Counted from the stretch's first letter, positions 1 to 8,707 are shown. The stretch is DNA of 64,000 nt from Clostridium sp. CX1 (GCF_025398335.1 NZ_JAODOO010000001.1:124001-188000), one strand, 5' to 3'. Program-made: numbers and translations. The notes: generated from the sequence alone by a model not told the origin.

Positions 1-18
1 ATCTTCAAAAGTAGCCAT
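1..18 (-). CDS. 5' end of an unidentified gene (partial)
   Basis: Only the first six codons (M-A-T-F-E-D) lie in the window, reading leftward out of it. The start is supported by an AGGAG ribosome binding site about 10 bases upstream (complement of 28-32). Nothing can be said about function. It is divergent from greA, so the 19-276 gap holds both upstream regions. Confidence 0.5.
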
Positions 19-276
19 AATAAATTCCTCCTAAAAATGTTATTAAAATGTAATAGATCATAATCACCTATTTGTCTAATTATATATCAAGTAAATGAAA
101 AGTTACAAATATTTAGCATAAACTGTCTCTCTAACTCTAAAGCCTTTTACTTTTATATGGAAATGAGATGTATATTACATAATTCTTGCCTAATTAATGA
201 CTTACTATTAAAATAATAATAATATAGGCTATTGTATAATAGTAACGTAATATATCTTAAGGAGGGATACCTTATT

Positions 277-741
277 ATGAATAATATACTGACACAAGAA
301 AATATGAATAAATTAAAAGAAGAATTAGAATATAGAATGACAGTAAAAAGAGCGGAAATAGCAAAGGAGAAATTAGTGGCTGCTGCACATGGGGATAGGT
401 CGGAAAATGCAGAGTATAAAGAAGCTTGTGCAAACTACAGAGAAAATGATAACAGAATCCAATATTTATTGACTATGATTTCAACTGCAACTGTAATAGA
501 CGATAAAAGTTTAGATAAATCAGTACTTGGGGTTAACAGTAAGTTTATTGCTAAATTTATAGAGGATGAATACGAAGAAACTATGTCATTAGTAACCACT
601 ATCGATGCAGATCCAGAAAATATGCTTATAAGTGTAGAATCAGATTTAGGTAAAGCATTGATGGGGAAAAAGGCTGGGGATATAGTTGAAGTTAATGCTC
701 CAAGTGAAAATTATACAGTAGAAATATTAAAGATACTATAA
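277..741 (+). CDS. greA: GreA/GreB-family transcription elongation factor
   Basis: 154-residue Gre factor, the usual length for GreA. The N-terminal coiled coil (about residues 5-75) carries the acidic tip motif D-R-S-E-N-A-E-Y, which enters the RNA polymerase secondary channel and stimulates cleavage of backtracked transcripts. The C-terminal FKBP-like domain (about 80-154) contains the typical A-L-M-G-K-K-A-G-D segment. The start is the ATG preceded by AAGGAGGG at 259-265; an upstream in-frame ATG at 232 has no ribosome binding site. A TATAAT box lies at 235-240. It stands alone, and many clostridia carry more than one greA, so this may be a paralogue. Confidence 0.9.
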   Translation: MNNILTQENMNKLKEELEYRMTVKRAEIAKEKLVAAAHGDRSENAEYKEACANYRENDNRIQYLLTMISTATVIDDKSLDKSVLGVNSKFIAKFIEDEYEETMSLVTTIDADPENMLISVESDLGKALMGKKAGDIVEVNAPSENYTVEILKIL

Positions 742-856
742 GGGCTTGCAAAACTCTAAGTGAGTCCTCCATTTACAAAATTGAGGTTGACATATATAAA
801 ATAGTTTTAGACAAAATAATATATAATCATTAAAAGGGTGAAAGGAAGTTATTATT

Positions 857-1510
857 ATGAATGTTGTTGTTAAAGAGTCAAATATTTACGAAGATTTACA
901 CCAGTTTAGTTCCTATGTTCCACCTATAGACCTTACATTTCACCAGTATCTGTTATTAGCCGATGAGCCTATATTAGTTCATACAGGTAGCATGGAGCAG
1001 ACAGAGGTTCTTATACCGCAGTTAAAAGAGATTCTTAATGGAAGAACATTAAAATATATTTTTGTTTCTCACTTTGAATCAGATGAATGCGGAGGTCTAT
1101 CCCTAATATTAAAGCATTTTCCTGAGGTAAAACCAATCTGTTCTGAGGTTACAGCAAGACAATTAAGTGGATTTGGAATAGCAAAGGATGTACTAGTTAA
1201 AAAGCCAGGAGAGAAGCTAATTTCCAGTGACTATGAGCTTGAGTTCATTAACTATCCATCTGAAATGCACCTGTGGGAAGGGTTATTATTAATAGAAAAC
1301 AAAAGGGGAATATTCTTTAGCAGTGATTTAGTATTTGGCTTTGGAGAATCCCATAATACAGTAATAGAAGGTAATTGGAAAGTAGAAATAGACAGTATTA
1401 CTCCGCAGCAGGTGTCAGACTCTGAAGCAAGAGCAAAACTGCAGCAAACTTTGATGCAGTTAAATCCTAAATTTGTGGCTACCGGTCACGGTCCGTGTCT
1501 TAAATTTTAA
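857..1510 (+). CDS. MBL-fold protein of the diiron oxygen-reductase (ODP/FprA) type
   Basis: 217-residue metallo-beta-lactamase-fold protein. The first metal motif reads S-H-F-E-S-D-E, i.e. H-x-E-x-D, the form seen in flavodiiron proteins (FprA/ROO) rather than the HxHxDH of hydrolases. Further putative ligands are H in E-M-H-L-W-E-G, D in F-S-S-D-L-V-F and H in T-G-H-G-P. It lacks the C-terminal flavodoxin domain of full flavodiiron proteins, so it is a stand-alone ODP domain, possibly an oxygen- or NO-scavenging or sensing protein. The family assignment is supported by the motifs; the physiological role is inference. Confidence 0.75.
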   Translation: MNVVVKESNIYEDLHQFSSYVPPIDLTFHQYLLLADEPILVHTGSMEQTEVLIPQLKEILNGRTLKYIFVSHFESDECGGLSLILKHFPEVKPICSEVTARQLSGFGIAKDVLVKKPGEKLISSDYELEFINYPSEMHLWEGLLLIENKRGIFFSSDLVFGFGESHNTVIEGNWKVEIDSITPQQVSDSEARAKLQQTLMQLNPKFVATGHGPCLKF

Positions 1511-1551
1511 CAATATAGGTAGTTGTAACTAATAATTCAGTTGCGAAAAAG

Positions 1552-1587
1552 CTGTACTATAGCATAATGCTAAATTACAGTTTTTTT
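1552..1587 (+). terminator. Rho-independent terminator
   Basis: Imperfect hairpin CTGTACTATAGCAT / ATGCTAAATTACAG (1552-1580) followed by seven T. It lies 40 bases after the MBL-fold gene. Confidence 0.8.
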
Positions 1588-1789
1588 ATTATAATCAGTC
1601 TTTTAGGCATTTTTTTGTAGTAAATCCAAGAAATTAATCCACTTTAATTATAATTTAAAATTTAATGTAGTTTCCCTAATAATAATTTTAATATTTATAT
1701 ATTTATTTTAAATAAAATGTTAAAATATAAAAGGTATTTTAAAGATAAAATTTTGCATATTAACAATAATTAAAGGGATGATATTTATT

Positions 1790-3178
1790 ATGAGGAAAAA
1801 AAGAAACAAACATATGAGTGATAAGAAAAAGATTATAGTAGGATTAAGTGCTTTAGCTTTTATGTATCTAGCAGCAACAATATTTTTTGCTAATCATTTT
1901 TTCTTTCGTTCACAAATTAATGGCATTGATGTTTCGCTTAAAACTACAAAACAAGCGGAGGAAAAAATAATATCAGTTATTTCTAAATATTCGTTGGAAA
2001 TAGAGGGACAAGATGGAATTAAAGGGAAAATCAATGGGAAAGAGATTGGATTAGCAATTAATGAGGGGAATAAAATTAAAGAATTTAAAAGTAAGCAAGA
2101 TTCATTTAAATGGATCTCTTCCATTTTTAATAAAAATCATGAGCAGATAGAGGGTTTAATAACCTTTGACAAAGAGTTATTGAAAGAAAAATTAAATAAG
2201 GAAAATTTCTTTAGCAGTAAAGAGGTAAATGAACCTAAAGATGTTTCCTTTGAGTATTCAGATAATGGTTATAAGATGATACCTGAGGTTAACGGAAACA
2301 AAATAAAAAAAGAAGCTGTTTATGAAAGTGTACAAAATGCAATTTTAAATCAAAATAATCTATTAAATCTAGAGCAGGCTAATTGTTATGAAAAGCCAAA
2401 ATACACTTCAAAATCTAAAGAAGCTAAAGAAGCTATGGAACTTCTAAACAAATATACAAATTTAAAGGTTACCTATAATTTTGGCAGCAATGAAGAAATT
2501 TTAGATGGGTCAACTATAAACAAGTGGCTTTATGTAGATGAAAATATGAAGGTTGGATTTAATGAAAAAAAGGTTAGAACCTATGTAGATTCATTGGCTG
2601 TTAAATATAATACCTTTGGAGAAACAAGAAAGTTTGCTGCATCAACAGGAAAAATTGTACAAGTAGATGGTGGTAACTACGGATGGGTTATTAGCAAGGC
2701 AGAAGAAGTAAGGAGTTTAATTGAAGTGATAAAAAAGGGCAAAGATGCAAAGAAAGAACCAATATATTCACAAAAGGCAGTATCCCATGATAAAAACGAT
2801 ATTGGAAGTACCTATGTAGAAATCAATTTAACAAGACAGCATATGTGGTTTTATAAGAATGGAGCTCTTGTTACAGAAGGCGATATTGTTACTGGAAATA
2901 CAAGCGCAAATTTCGGAACACCTGCAGGAACATATGTATTAAATTATAAAGAAAGAAATGCTACATTGAAGGGAGAAGGCTATAGTTCACCAGTTGATTT
3001 CTGGATGCCCTTTAACGGAAATATAGGTATTCACGATGCAACATGGAGAACAGAGTTTGGAAAAGATATTTATGTGAAAAACGGTTCTCATGGATGCATT
3101 AATTCACCATATTATTTAGCAAATGCCATATATAATAACATCACACCAGGAACGCCTATCGTTTGTTATACTGAGTAA
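1790..3178 (+). CDS. L,D-transpeptidase (YkuD) with N-terminal PG-binding-like region
   Basis: About 462 residues. A basic N-terminus and one hydrophobic segment (about residues 17-35) predict a membrane anchor with an extracytoplasmic body. Residues about 40-330 resemble the paired domains that precede YkuD in clostridial L,D-transpeptidases. The C-terminal YkuD domain carries the catalytic motif in G-I-H-D-A ... S-H-G-C-I-N, with Cys as nucleophile making 3-3 peptidoglycan cross-links. AAAGGG at 1772-1777 is well spaced for ATG 1790 but abuts an in-frame ATG at 1778, so 1790 is preferred. It is monocistronic. Confidence 0.88.
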   Translation: MRKKRNKHMSDKKKIIVGLSALAFMYLAATIFFANHFFFRSQINGIDVSLKTTKQAEEKIISVISKYSLEIEGQDGIKGKINGKEIGLAINEGNKIKEFKSKQDSFKWISSIFNKNHEQIEGLITFDKELLKEKLNKENFFSSKEVNEPKDVSFEYSDNGYKMIPEVNGNKIKKEAVYESVQNAILNQNNLLNLEQANCYEKPKYTSKSKEAKEAMELLNKYTNLKVTYNFGSNEEILDGSTINKWLYVDENMKVGFNEKKVRTYVDSLAVKYNTFGETRKFAASTGKIVQVDGGNYGWVISKAEEVRSLIEVIKKGKDAKKEPIYSQKAVSHDKNDIGSTYVEINLTRQHMWFYKNGALVTEGDIVTGNTSANFGTPAGTYVLNYKERNATLKGEGYSSPVDFWMPFNGNIGIHDATWRTEFGKDIYVKNGSHGCINSPYYLANAIYNNITPGTPIVCYTE

Positions 3179-3188
3179 TTAATAATAG

Positions 3189-3213
3189 GGTATGGAAGAC
3201 TATCTTCTATACC
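3189..3213 (+). terminator. Weak terminator hairpin after the L,D-transpeptidase
   Basis: GGTATGGAAGA / TCTTCTATACC inverted repeat followed by TTATTTG. The T-run is poor, so efficiency is uncertain. Confidence 0.5.
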
Positions 3214-3303
3214 TTATTTGCATTAAGCAGTTTTCACTGGTGTATGTATGGAAACCAGGCTGAAAGAAGTAATTACAGTATACTATGTTCTTTGGTGAGG
3301 AGT

Positions 3304-4812
3304 TCAATGAGGTTCGCCTCCACCATTGATATGTACAAAAAAGAGGATAAGGTTAATGTCAACCTTATCTTCATGTACTAAAACTGATTCTACATAAGTG
3401 TTAATGATTGTTTTTAGATCATTAGCACTTTTTTCATTTATAGCAGTTATATCTTTAATTAAATACTGCTCGATAAGTTTTTCATTAAGTTCGCTACTAT
3501 TCATTGTAGCTTTTATTTCATTTATATAGCTGGATATTCTAGTTTTTTCAGCTTCGAGGTTGTCCATCTTTTCTTTAAAGGAGTTGTGAAACATTCCTTG
3601 AGAGATAGCATTGACAATATTGCCAATTTCAAAATCTATTTCTTTTAGGCGTTTATCTAGACTTTTTAATTCATCATTATTAGAATTTAACATCTTGTTA
3701 TAGTGTTCTATAAGTTTTTTCGTAAGTCTTTTTATTGAGGAAGGATTTAAGATTTTGCTTTTTATTTCATTAAGTACAAGTTCTTCAACAAAGTTCTTCT
3801 GTATATTTTTCATACCACATTGTTTTGTTCTATATCTAGAGCTGCAATTATAAGTAGAGTACTTTGCTTTATTCCTTCCAGAATAACTAGTATGACCTAC
3901 CATAGAAGCTCCACAGCAGCCACAAACCATTTTCCCAGACAATAGATAAACTTCTTTAGCCTTATTTGTAGCATTTCTTTTATTATTAAGCATTCTTTTT
4001 TGAACTTTATCAAAAATATCCTTTGAAATAATAGCAGGTAATCCATTTTCTATTTTTATAATCTCCTCAGGACTTTTGGTTCTATGTGAATTACGCTTAC
4101 CATTGAAGGACTTAGGTGCCTTATTAAATATAAAAGTACCTATGTATTTTTCATTTCTTAGTATTTCTGATATGCTGTTTTTACCAAAGCTTCTTCCTAT
4201 TTTGGTCTTATAGCCTAATAGGTTAAGTCTGTCTACGATAGTATTGTAGCCATGTCCTTCAGAATACATCTCAAAAATTAACTTTACTGATTTTGCTTCT
4301 TGTTCATTTATAATATATTTCTTTGTTTCAGGATCTACATCGTAACCTAATGGGGGAAGACCTCCTGTGTGTTTACACTGCAGTGCAGTTTCTTTCATAC
4401 CTTTCATAACTTCTCTAGCTAAGTTCTTAGAATAATATTCAGCCATGCCTTGAAGAACTGATTCAAGTATTATGCTTTCAGGACTGTCATCCAAATGTTC
4501 TAGCACAGATATAAGCCTTACATTATTCTTTTTGAGAATTCTTTTATAATGAGCACTATCATATCTATCTCTTGAAAAACGATCAAGCTTATGTACTATT
4601 ACAGCATCGAATAGTCCATACTCACTATCTTTTATCATTTCAAGAAATTTAGGCCTATTATCTGTTGTTGCTGATCTTGCTTCATCAGTGTATACCTTAG
4701 TAATTATTATTCCACTTTTATCTGCATATTCTTTTATAGCACGGATTTGTGCATCAATTGACTCTTCACGCTGATTATCTGAACTATATCTCGCATATAT
4801 TGCTCCATTCAA
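3304..4812 (-). CDS. Large serine recombinase (integrase/excisionase of the element)
   Basis: 502 residues. The N-terminal resolvase domain (about 1-150) begins A-I-Y-A-R-Y-S-S-D with the catalytic Ser, and contains H-K-L-D-R-F-S-R-D. The middle 'recombinase' domain (about 160-260) is followed by a zinc beta-ribbon (C-G-C-C-G ... C-S-S-R-Y-R-T-K-Q-C-G), then a coiled coil typical of large serine integrases. The start is a TTG: the same frame has a TGA two codons upstream, and AGGAAGGG lies at a suitable distance. The last residues (N-G-G-G-E-P-H) are encoded across the att core, so the C-terminus depends on whether the element is integrated. Confidence 0.93.
   Translation of the reverse strand: MNGAIYARYSSDNQREESIDAQIRAIKEYADKSGIIITKVYTDEARSATTDNRPKFLEMIKDSEYGLFDAVIVHKLDRFSRDRYDSAHYKRILKKNNVRLISVLEHLDDSPESIILESVLQGMAEYYSKNLAREVMKGMKETALQCKHTGGLPPLGYDVDPETKKYIINEQEAKSVKLIFEMYSEGHGYNTIVDRLNLLGYKTKIGRSFGKNSISEILRNEKYIGTFIFNKAPKSFNGKRNSHRTKSPEEIIKIENGLPAIISKDIFDKVQKRMLNNKRNATNKAKEVYLLSGKMVCGCCGASMVGHTSYSGRNKAKYSTYNCSSRYRTKQCGMKNIQKNFVEELVLNEIKSKILNPSSIKRLTKKLIEHYNKMLNSNNDELKSLDKRLKEIDFEIGNIVNAISQGMFHNSFKEKMDNLEAEKTRISSYINEIKATMNSSELNEKLIEQYLIKDITAINEKSANDLKTIINTYVESVLVHEDKVDINLILFFVHINGGGEPH
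3311..3326. other. attL core (left attachment site)
   Basis: 16-bp sequence GGTTCGCCTCCACCAT identical to 35404-35419. It overlaps the 3' end of the recombinase gene, whose stop codon (3304-3306) lies outside the core in chromosomal DNA. Confidence 0.88.
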
Positions 4813-4828
4813 AAAACATCATCCCTTC

Positions 4829-5590
4829 CTAAATCTTTGTTCTTATCTTTATATGCTCAACAGTACCTAAAATAGTTATTTTAGAATTTTTAAGATCATT
4901 ATTTGTTAATGCGAAGCTATCAAAATCGTTGCTTTCAGCTTGGAATAAGTGTACATTACTCAATTTCTTATATCTTCTTAAAAAAGCTTCACCATCTTTT
5001 AATAAAAGCACAATGTCATTATGCTTATAAGTTATATTGGGAATTATAAACACAGCATCACCATCATGGATTCGTGCATTAGACATACTATCATCTTCTG
5101 CTATATAGTAGAAGCATTTCGAAGCATCGTAAGCTAAAGTACTAGGTACATATTCATAGCTAATTACATTCTCATCATCATTAGAAATTATGTTTTTATC
5201 ATCAATAAAAGACAAAACAGGAACTCTAATTGGGATACTGCTACTTGTGTTGTTTTCAAGATACAATTTGTTTATTTTGCTTCTAGTATCTGAAACAGGA
5301 TTATTTAGAGAACCATCTTCAATAGCAGCCTCAAAAGTTAGATTAAAGTGATCAATATCACTTATCTCGTAACCAGCAGCAAGTAAAAGGTCAGCCTCCT
5401 TTATATTATTATAAGCAACACTAGAAAACTTTTTTATTATTTCAGGAGAGGGGGCTTTTTCTAATTTACAATTTAAAAATTTAGATATGTAAGGTCTTGC
5501 AACCCCGCATTCCTTTGAGAAGTCAGTAATACTTCTGTTTGCACCAATAGAAGCTTTTAATAATTCACTAAATTTTTCTTTATTAAACAT
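4829..5590 (-). CDS. Phage-type repressor, XRE HTH plus S24 (LexA-like) domain
   Basis: About 253 residues. The N-terminal HTH (about 10-70; F-S-K-E-C-G-V-A-R-P-Y-I-S-K-F) is followed by a linker and a C-terminal S24 domain (about 130-253). The serine site E-D-D-S-M and the I-H-D-G-D segment are present. At the place of the catalytic lysine (V-K-R in LexA) the sequence reads F-L-R-R-Y, i.e. Arg, so autocleavage may be impaired. ATG 5588-5590 has GAGGTG upstream; a GTG nine bases earlier is less likely. The gene lies 17 bp upstream of the recombinase and diverges from the small-gene operon. It is probably the master repressor of the element. Confidence 0.88.
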   Translation of the reverse strand: MFNKEKFSELLKASIGANRSITDFSKECGVARPYISKFLNCKLEKAPSPEIIKKFSSVAYNNIKEADLLLAAGYEISDIDHFNLTFEAAIEDGSLNNPVSDTRSKINKLYLENNTSSSIPIRVPVLSFIDDKNIISNDDENVISYEYVPSTLAYDASKCFYYIAEDDSMSNARIHDGDAVFIIPNITYKHNDIVLLLKDGEAFLRRYKKLSNVHLFQAESNDFDSFALTNNDLKNSKITILGTVEHIKIRTKI

Positions 5591-5609
5591 AATATTCACC
5601 TCAAAAAAT

Positions 5610-5735
5610 ATTATATACTAAAATAATCCAGGATACAAATAAAATATTTTTTGTATCCTGGTTTACAAGTGAAAAAATATATGCTAATATGTAAAACAAG
5701 AACGAAATATAAATATAAATGTAACTTGGATTACA
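5610..5735. promoter_or_regulatory. Divergent promoters with three repressor-type operators
   Basis: Leftward promoter: TTGTAT (complement of 5633-5638), 17-bp spacer, TATAAT (complement of 5610-5615). Rightward promoter: TTTACA 5662-5667, 17-bp spacer, TAATAT 5685-5690. Three related dyads overlap or flank these boxes: ATAATCCAGGATACA (5623-5637, reverse), TGTATCCTGGTTTACA (5652-5667) and TGTAACTTGGATTACA (5720-5735). The layout is that of a lambdoid-type switch. The likely ligand is the adjacent S24 repressor (inference). Confidence 0.75.
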
Positions 5736-5745
5736 AAAACTAGAG

Positions 5746-5759
5746 TGTCAAATCCGACA
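5746..5759. promoter_or_regulatory. TGTCAAATCCGACA palindrome, copy 1
   Basis: One of five copies of a TGTCAAATYYGACA-type dyad in the element. This copy lies in the 5' leader of the small-gene operon, 26 bp before its first start codon. Confidence 0.6.
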
Positions 5760-5785
5760 GCTAAGTTGTAAGAGGAGGTGATATT

Positions 5786-5980
5786 TTGGAAGTTTCAATA
5801 GTTACTATCAGCTATGATAGAAAGTCAAAAGAAAGAGTAAAGGAGGAGTTATTGACCCAAAAGAGTGTAGATGCTGAATTTGAAAATCAGTTCGTTAAGA
5901 CTCTAGCAGAAGAGCTTAGAGAGAAGTTTATTTTTAGAACAGATATTAATAAAAAGCATTCACTAGATTATGCTGCTTAG
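5786..5980 (+). CDS. Small protein of unknown function (64 aa)
   Basis: Starts with TTG behind AGAGGAGGTG (5771-5780), a very strong ribosome binding site that fixes the start. The product is 64 residues, charged, with a predicted helical middle (S-K-E-R-V-K-E-E-L-L) and no motif I recognise. It is the first gene of the rightward operon under the divergent promoter, so it is probably expressed when the element is derepressed; an excision or replication accessory role is only a guess from position. Confidence 0.6.
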   Translation: MEVSIVTISYDRKSKERVKEELLTQKSVDAEFENQFVKTLAEELREKFIFRTDINKKHSLDYAA

Positions 5981-5994
5981 AAAGGAGAATAGAA

Positions 5995-6282
5995 ATGTTA
6001 ATAAGAACTACAAGAGATGAATATGAAAAAATAACTTATGACTACGATGAAAAAAATCATTCTATTATGGGAGCTAGTAATATTTGTGACTTATTTAAGC
6101 CTGAAGCATTAAATAATGATTCAGATAAGGTTTCAGATTTTGTAGACAAGCTTGTTAGCTTTATAAGGGCAGAAAGATCAGACTGGGGGAACAAAGAAGT
6201 GTATCTAAACTTTGAAGAGATAGAATACCTTATAACTAGTGCAAAGATTCTATACGATAGGTATAATGCTGGAATCTTTTAG
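5995..6282 (+). CDS. Small acidic protein of unknown function (95 aa)
   Basis: ATG preceded by AAAGGAG (5980-5986), 14 bp after the previous stop. The acidic product has no recognised domain; its C-terminal part (L-N-F-E-E-I-E-Y-L-I-T-S-A-K) looks helical. Second gene of the rightward early operon. Confidence 0.6.
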   Translation: MLIRTTRDEYEKITYDYDEKNHSIMGASNICDLFKPEALNNDSDKVSDFVDKLVSFIRAERSDWGNKEVYLNFEEIEYLITSAKILYDRYNAGIF

Positions 6283-6296
6283 TTGGGGTGACTTAA

Positions 6297-6602
6297 ATGT
6301 TGTTTTGCAATAGCGTGTGTGAAATTAATAAGGATGAGCTAATAGATAAGATAGAAAATGTTGTCTTAAGTAATATTGAAAAACAAGGCTATGTAAAGGA
6401 GCTAGATATTTTTCAGTCAATAGAAGCGAAGGATGCTTATTCTGAATTTGAAACCAAAAAAGCTCTAAAAGAAATAGTAGAGAAATATAAGCTTATGAGG
6501 CTAAAGTATAACTGCAATAATCAGAAATCAAAATATAAAGCTTCCAAAACATATATTATAACAAAAATGGTTAAGGAAGATTACACTAAGGAAATTGCTT
6601 AA
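6297..6602 (+). CDS. Small protein of unknown function (101 aa)
   Basis: ATG 14 bp after the previous stop with GGGGTG upstream. The sequence is rich in Lys/Glu, with predicted helices (E-T-K-K-A-L-K-E-I-V-E-K-Y-K-L-M-R-L) that could form a winged-helix-like fold. I do not recognise the family. Third gene of the operon. Confidence 0.6.
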   Translation: MLFCNSVCEINKDELIDKIENVVLSNIEKQGYVKELDIFQSIEAKDAYSEFETKKALKEIVEKYKLMRLKYNCNNQKSKYKASKTYIITKMVKEDYTKEIA

Positions 6603-6617
6603 AAGGAGTACTGGTTT

Positions 6618-6788
6618 ATGAAAAGAAATTATTGGGTAAAAGTTATGAAAGAAGAGTTTTTTAGAAATACATGTTTTGAAAGAGTCTTGGCAAACGTTAA
6701 AGCCATTAATGAAGCTGTTAAATTTTTAGAAGAAATAGCTGAATCATGTGAATTTGAAAAATTATTAGTAAAATGTAATGTTGCTTGA
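6618..6788 (+). CDS. Small protein of unknown function (56 aa)
   Basis: Short frame M-K-R-N-Y-W-V-K-V ... ending C-N-V-A. It has a clear ribosome binding site (AAAAGGAG, 6601-6608), starts 15 bp after the previous stop and is followed by a strong terminator. Fourth gene of the small operon; function unknown. Confidence 0.6.
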   Translation: MKRNYWVKVMKEEFFRNTCFERVLANVKAINEAVKFLEEIAESCEFEKLLVKCNVA

Positions 6789-6812
6789 TTTCGAAGCTGG
6801 ACAAGAGAATAC

Positions 6813-6853
6813 TTAAGACTCCTTTGCGGTTATGCAGATGAGTCTTAATTTTT
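6813..6853 (+). terminator. Terminator of the small-gene operon
   Basis: Perfect 9-bp stem TTAAGACTC (6813-6821) / GAGTCTTAA (6840-6848) followed by TTTTTAG. Confidence 0.8.
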
Positions 6854-6945
6854 AGAAAAAATATATGAAAGAGCACTTGCAAAGGTATGCAAGCTATTAA
6901 GAAAAACTAATAGATATACTAGTTTTAGAAAGGGAGACTAATTTT

Positions 6946-8481
6946 ATGAATAATAATATAAATGAAATAAAAACACCAGACCAGATCACGTTAACTAATA
7001 TGTATACTTTTAAAGATGAAGAGAGTGAGATAATCAGTAATTGTGATAACAAGCAAAGACAAAAAACTAATATAAAGGATGTATTAGTAAAAGATATTTT
7101 GAGAGAAGCTCATTTGTTTATAGATGATAGAAAGGAGGCTCATGCTATTATACCTGTAGGTGCTCATAAAGAGATACTTGCTGTCAAAGGTGAAGACTTT
7201 TCTAGTTGGCTAATTAAAAAGGTATGGGATACCTATGAAACAACAATATCAACTATGGCAATAAGAGATATTGTAAACTCAATAGAGGCTCATGCAAAAT
7301 TTGATGGGATTCAATATAAACTGAATCTTCGTGTAGCAGGTGATGACAAAAGTATATATTATGATTTGGTAAATAGGAATTGGGAGATTGTTGAGATTGA
7401 TGCATCTGGTTGGAGGATAAATAGTAATCCATTAGCATTTTTTAAAAGATATAAGACGCAAAATGAGCAGGTAAGACCGGTAGGCGGTGGAGATATAAAT
7501 TCAATATTTAGATATATTAATATTAAAGAGGAGGATAAACTATTATTTTTGGTATACCTAATTAGTTGCTTTATTCCTGAAATTGCTCATCCAATAGGAG
7601 TATTTTACGGTGAAAAGGGTTCGGCAAAGACTACAGCTTCTAAAGTAATGAAGATGATAATTGATCCTTCAATTATGCCAACAATAACATTTCCTAAAAA
7701 CAATGAAGAGCTTATACAGAATCTAGCTCATAATTGGTTTTGTAACTTTGATAATATATCCAATATAGGAGATGTAACAAGCGATACCTTATGTAGAGCT
7801 GTTACTGGAGAAGGATATTCCAAGAGAGGAATATATACTAATGAAGATGATGTTGTATTTACTTACAAACGCTGTGTTTCCTTAAATGGTATAGATGTTA
7901 TTCCAAAGAAGGATGATTTGCTTGATAGATCAATTCTATTTGAATTAGATAGAATTCAAGATTCAAATAGAAAAAGTGAGTATAAGTTGTTGGAAGAATT
8001 AAGACTTGTAATGCCAGAGATATTAGGAGGCATTTTTGACATATTATCAAAAGCAATAAGAGTGTATTCTTATTCATCAACAATAAAATTAAATAGAATG
8101 GCTGACTTCACTTCTTGGGGGTATGCAATAGCAGAAGCCATTGGTGGCTTGGGTAATGAATTTTTATCAAGGTATGAAAGAAATATAAACAAACAGAATT
8201 CAGAAGCAATTAATTCTAATTCATTTGCTTCAGCAGTTGTAGCTCTGCTAGATAGCAATCAAAGTTGGAGTGGAAAAGCTAGTGATTTAATAGCAGTTTT
8301 AGAAACGGTAGCCGCTAAAGAAAAGATATACACTTGTTCTTCAGATTTCCCAACAACCTCAAATATGGTAAGCAAAAAACTGAAATCTATAAAAAGTAAC
8401 TTAGAAAGATTAGGAATAGAATTTGAGATTAAACGTACTAATACAAATAATATAATCCATTTAAGAAGAACAGTCCATTAA
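6946..8481 (+). CDS. Replication ATPase/helicase of phage-plasmid type (SF3/D5-like)
   Basis: 511 residues. A Walker A in G-E-K-G-S-A-K-T-T-A (about residue 224) is followed by a hydrophobic Walker-B-like strand with acidic residues (W-F-C-N-F-D-N-I) and a segment (V-S-L-N-G-I) resembling sensor motifs of superfamily-3 helicases on integrated elements and phages. No primase active site is obvious in the first 200 residues. The ATG has AAAGGGAG 10 bp upstream. It sits immediately before an origin-like array, a usual arrangement in satellite-like elements. An alternative label is DUF927-type ATPase; the fold class is likely, exact family uncertain. Confidence 0.72.
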   Translation: MNNNINEIKTPDQITLTNMYTFKDEESEIISNCDNKQRQKTNIKDVLVKDILREAHLFIDDRKEAHAIIPVGAHKEILAVKGEDFSSWLIKKVWDTYETTISTMAIRDIVNSIEAHAKFDGIQYKLNLRVAGDDKSIYYDLVNRNWEIVEIDASGWRINSNPLAFFKRYKTQNEQVRPVGGGDINSIFRYINIKEEDKLLFLVYLISCFIPEIAHPIGVFYGEKGSAKTTASKVMKMIIDPSIMPTITFPKNNEELIQNLAHNWFCNFDNISNIGDVTSDTLCRAVTGEGYSKRGIYTNEDDVVFTYKRCVSLNGIDVIPKKDDLLDRSILFELDRIQDSNRKSEYKLLEELRLVMPEILGGIFDILSKAIRVYSYSSTIKLNRMADFTSWGYAIAEAIGGLGNEFLSRYERNINKQNSEAINSNSFASAVVALLDSNQSWSGKASDLIAVLETVAAKEKIYTCSSDFPTTSNMVSKKLKSIKSNLERLGIEFEIKRTNTNNIIHLRRTVH

Positions 8482-8542
8482 TCATATAGGGTCCCCCTCC
8501 TTTTAAAGTATACATGAGTGTATTTAATAGGGGTAAGAGTAT

Positions 8543-8664
8543 AGTGGAGGCAGTGGAGGTTGTGGAGGGTCAATTTTAATATTTTACTAGTTTCTATATA
8601 GTAATCTATAGTTAATATATAAAAAAGAGTTAATTAGCCTTCCACAGCTTCCACACCTTTCACG
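8543..8664. other. Putative replication origin with inverted iteron sets
   Basis: Three tandem 9-bp repeats, AGTGGAGGC, AGTGGAGGT, TGTGGAGGG (8543-8569), are followed by 68 bp of very AT-rich DNA. Three tandem 9-bp repeats in inverted orientation follow: CCTTCCACA, GCTTCCACA, CCTTTCACG (8638-8664). It lies about 60 bp downstream of the replication ATPase. Two iteron sets around an AT-rich core is the arrangement known for SaPI origins; the assignment here is by analogy. Confidence 0.65.
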
Positions 8665-8707
8665 GTATTAGATGCAGCTTAAAGCAACATGAGTATTAGA
8701 GAAAAAG

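Noticed and set aside
3290-3326. att core as the 3' end of a tmRNA or tRNA (TTCG...CCACCA-like)
   Set aside because: The core resembles such ends, but no acceptor stem, T-arm or remaining RNA body could be found next to either copy.
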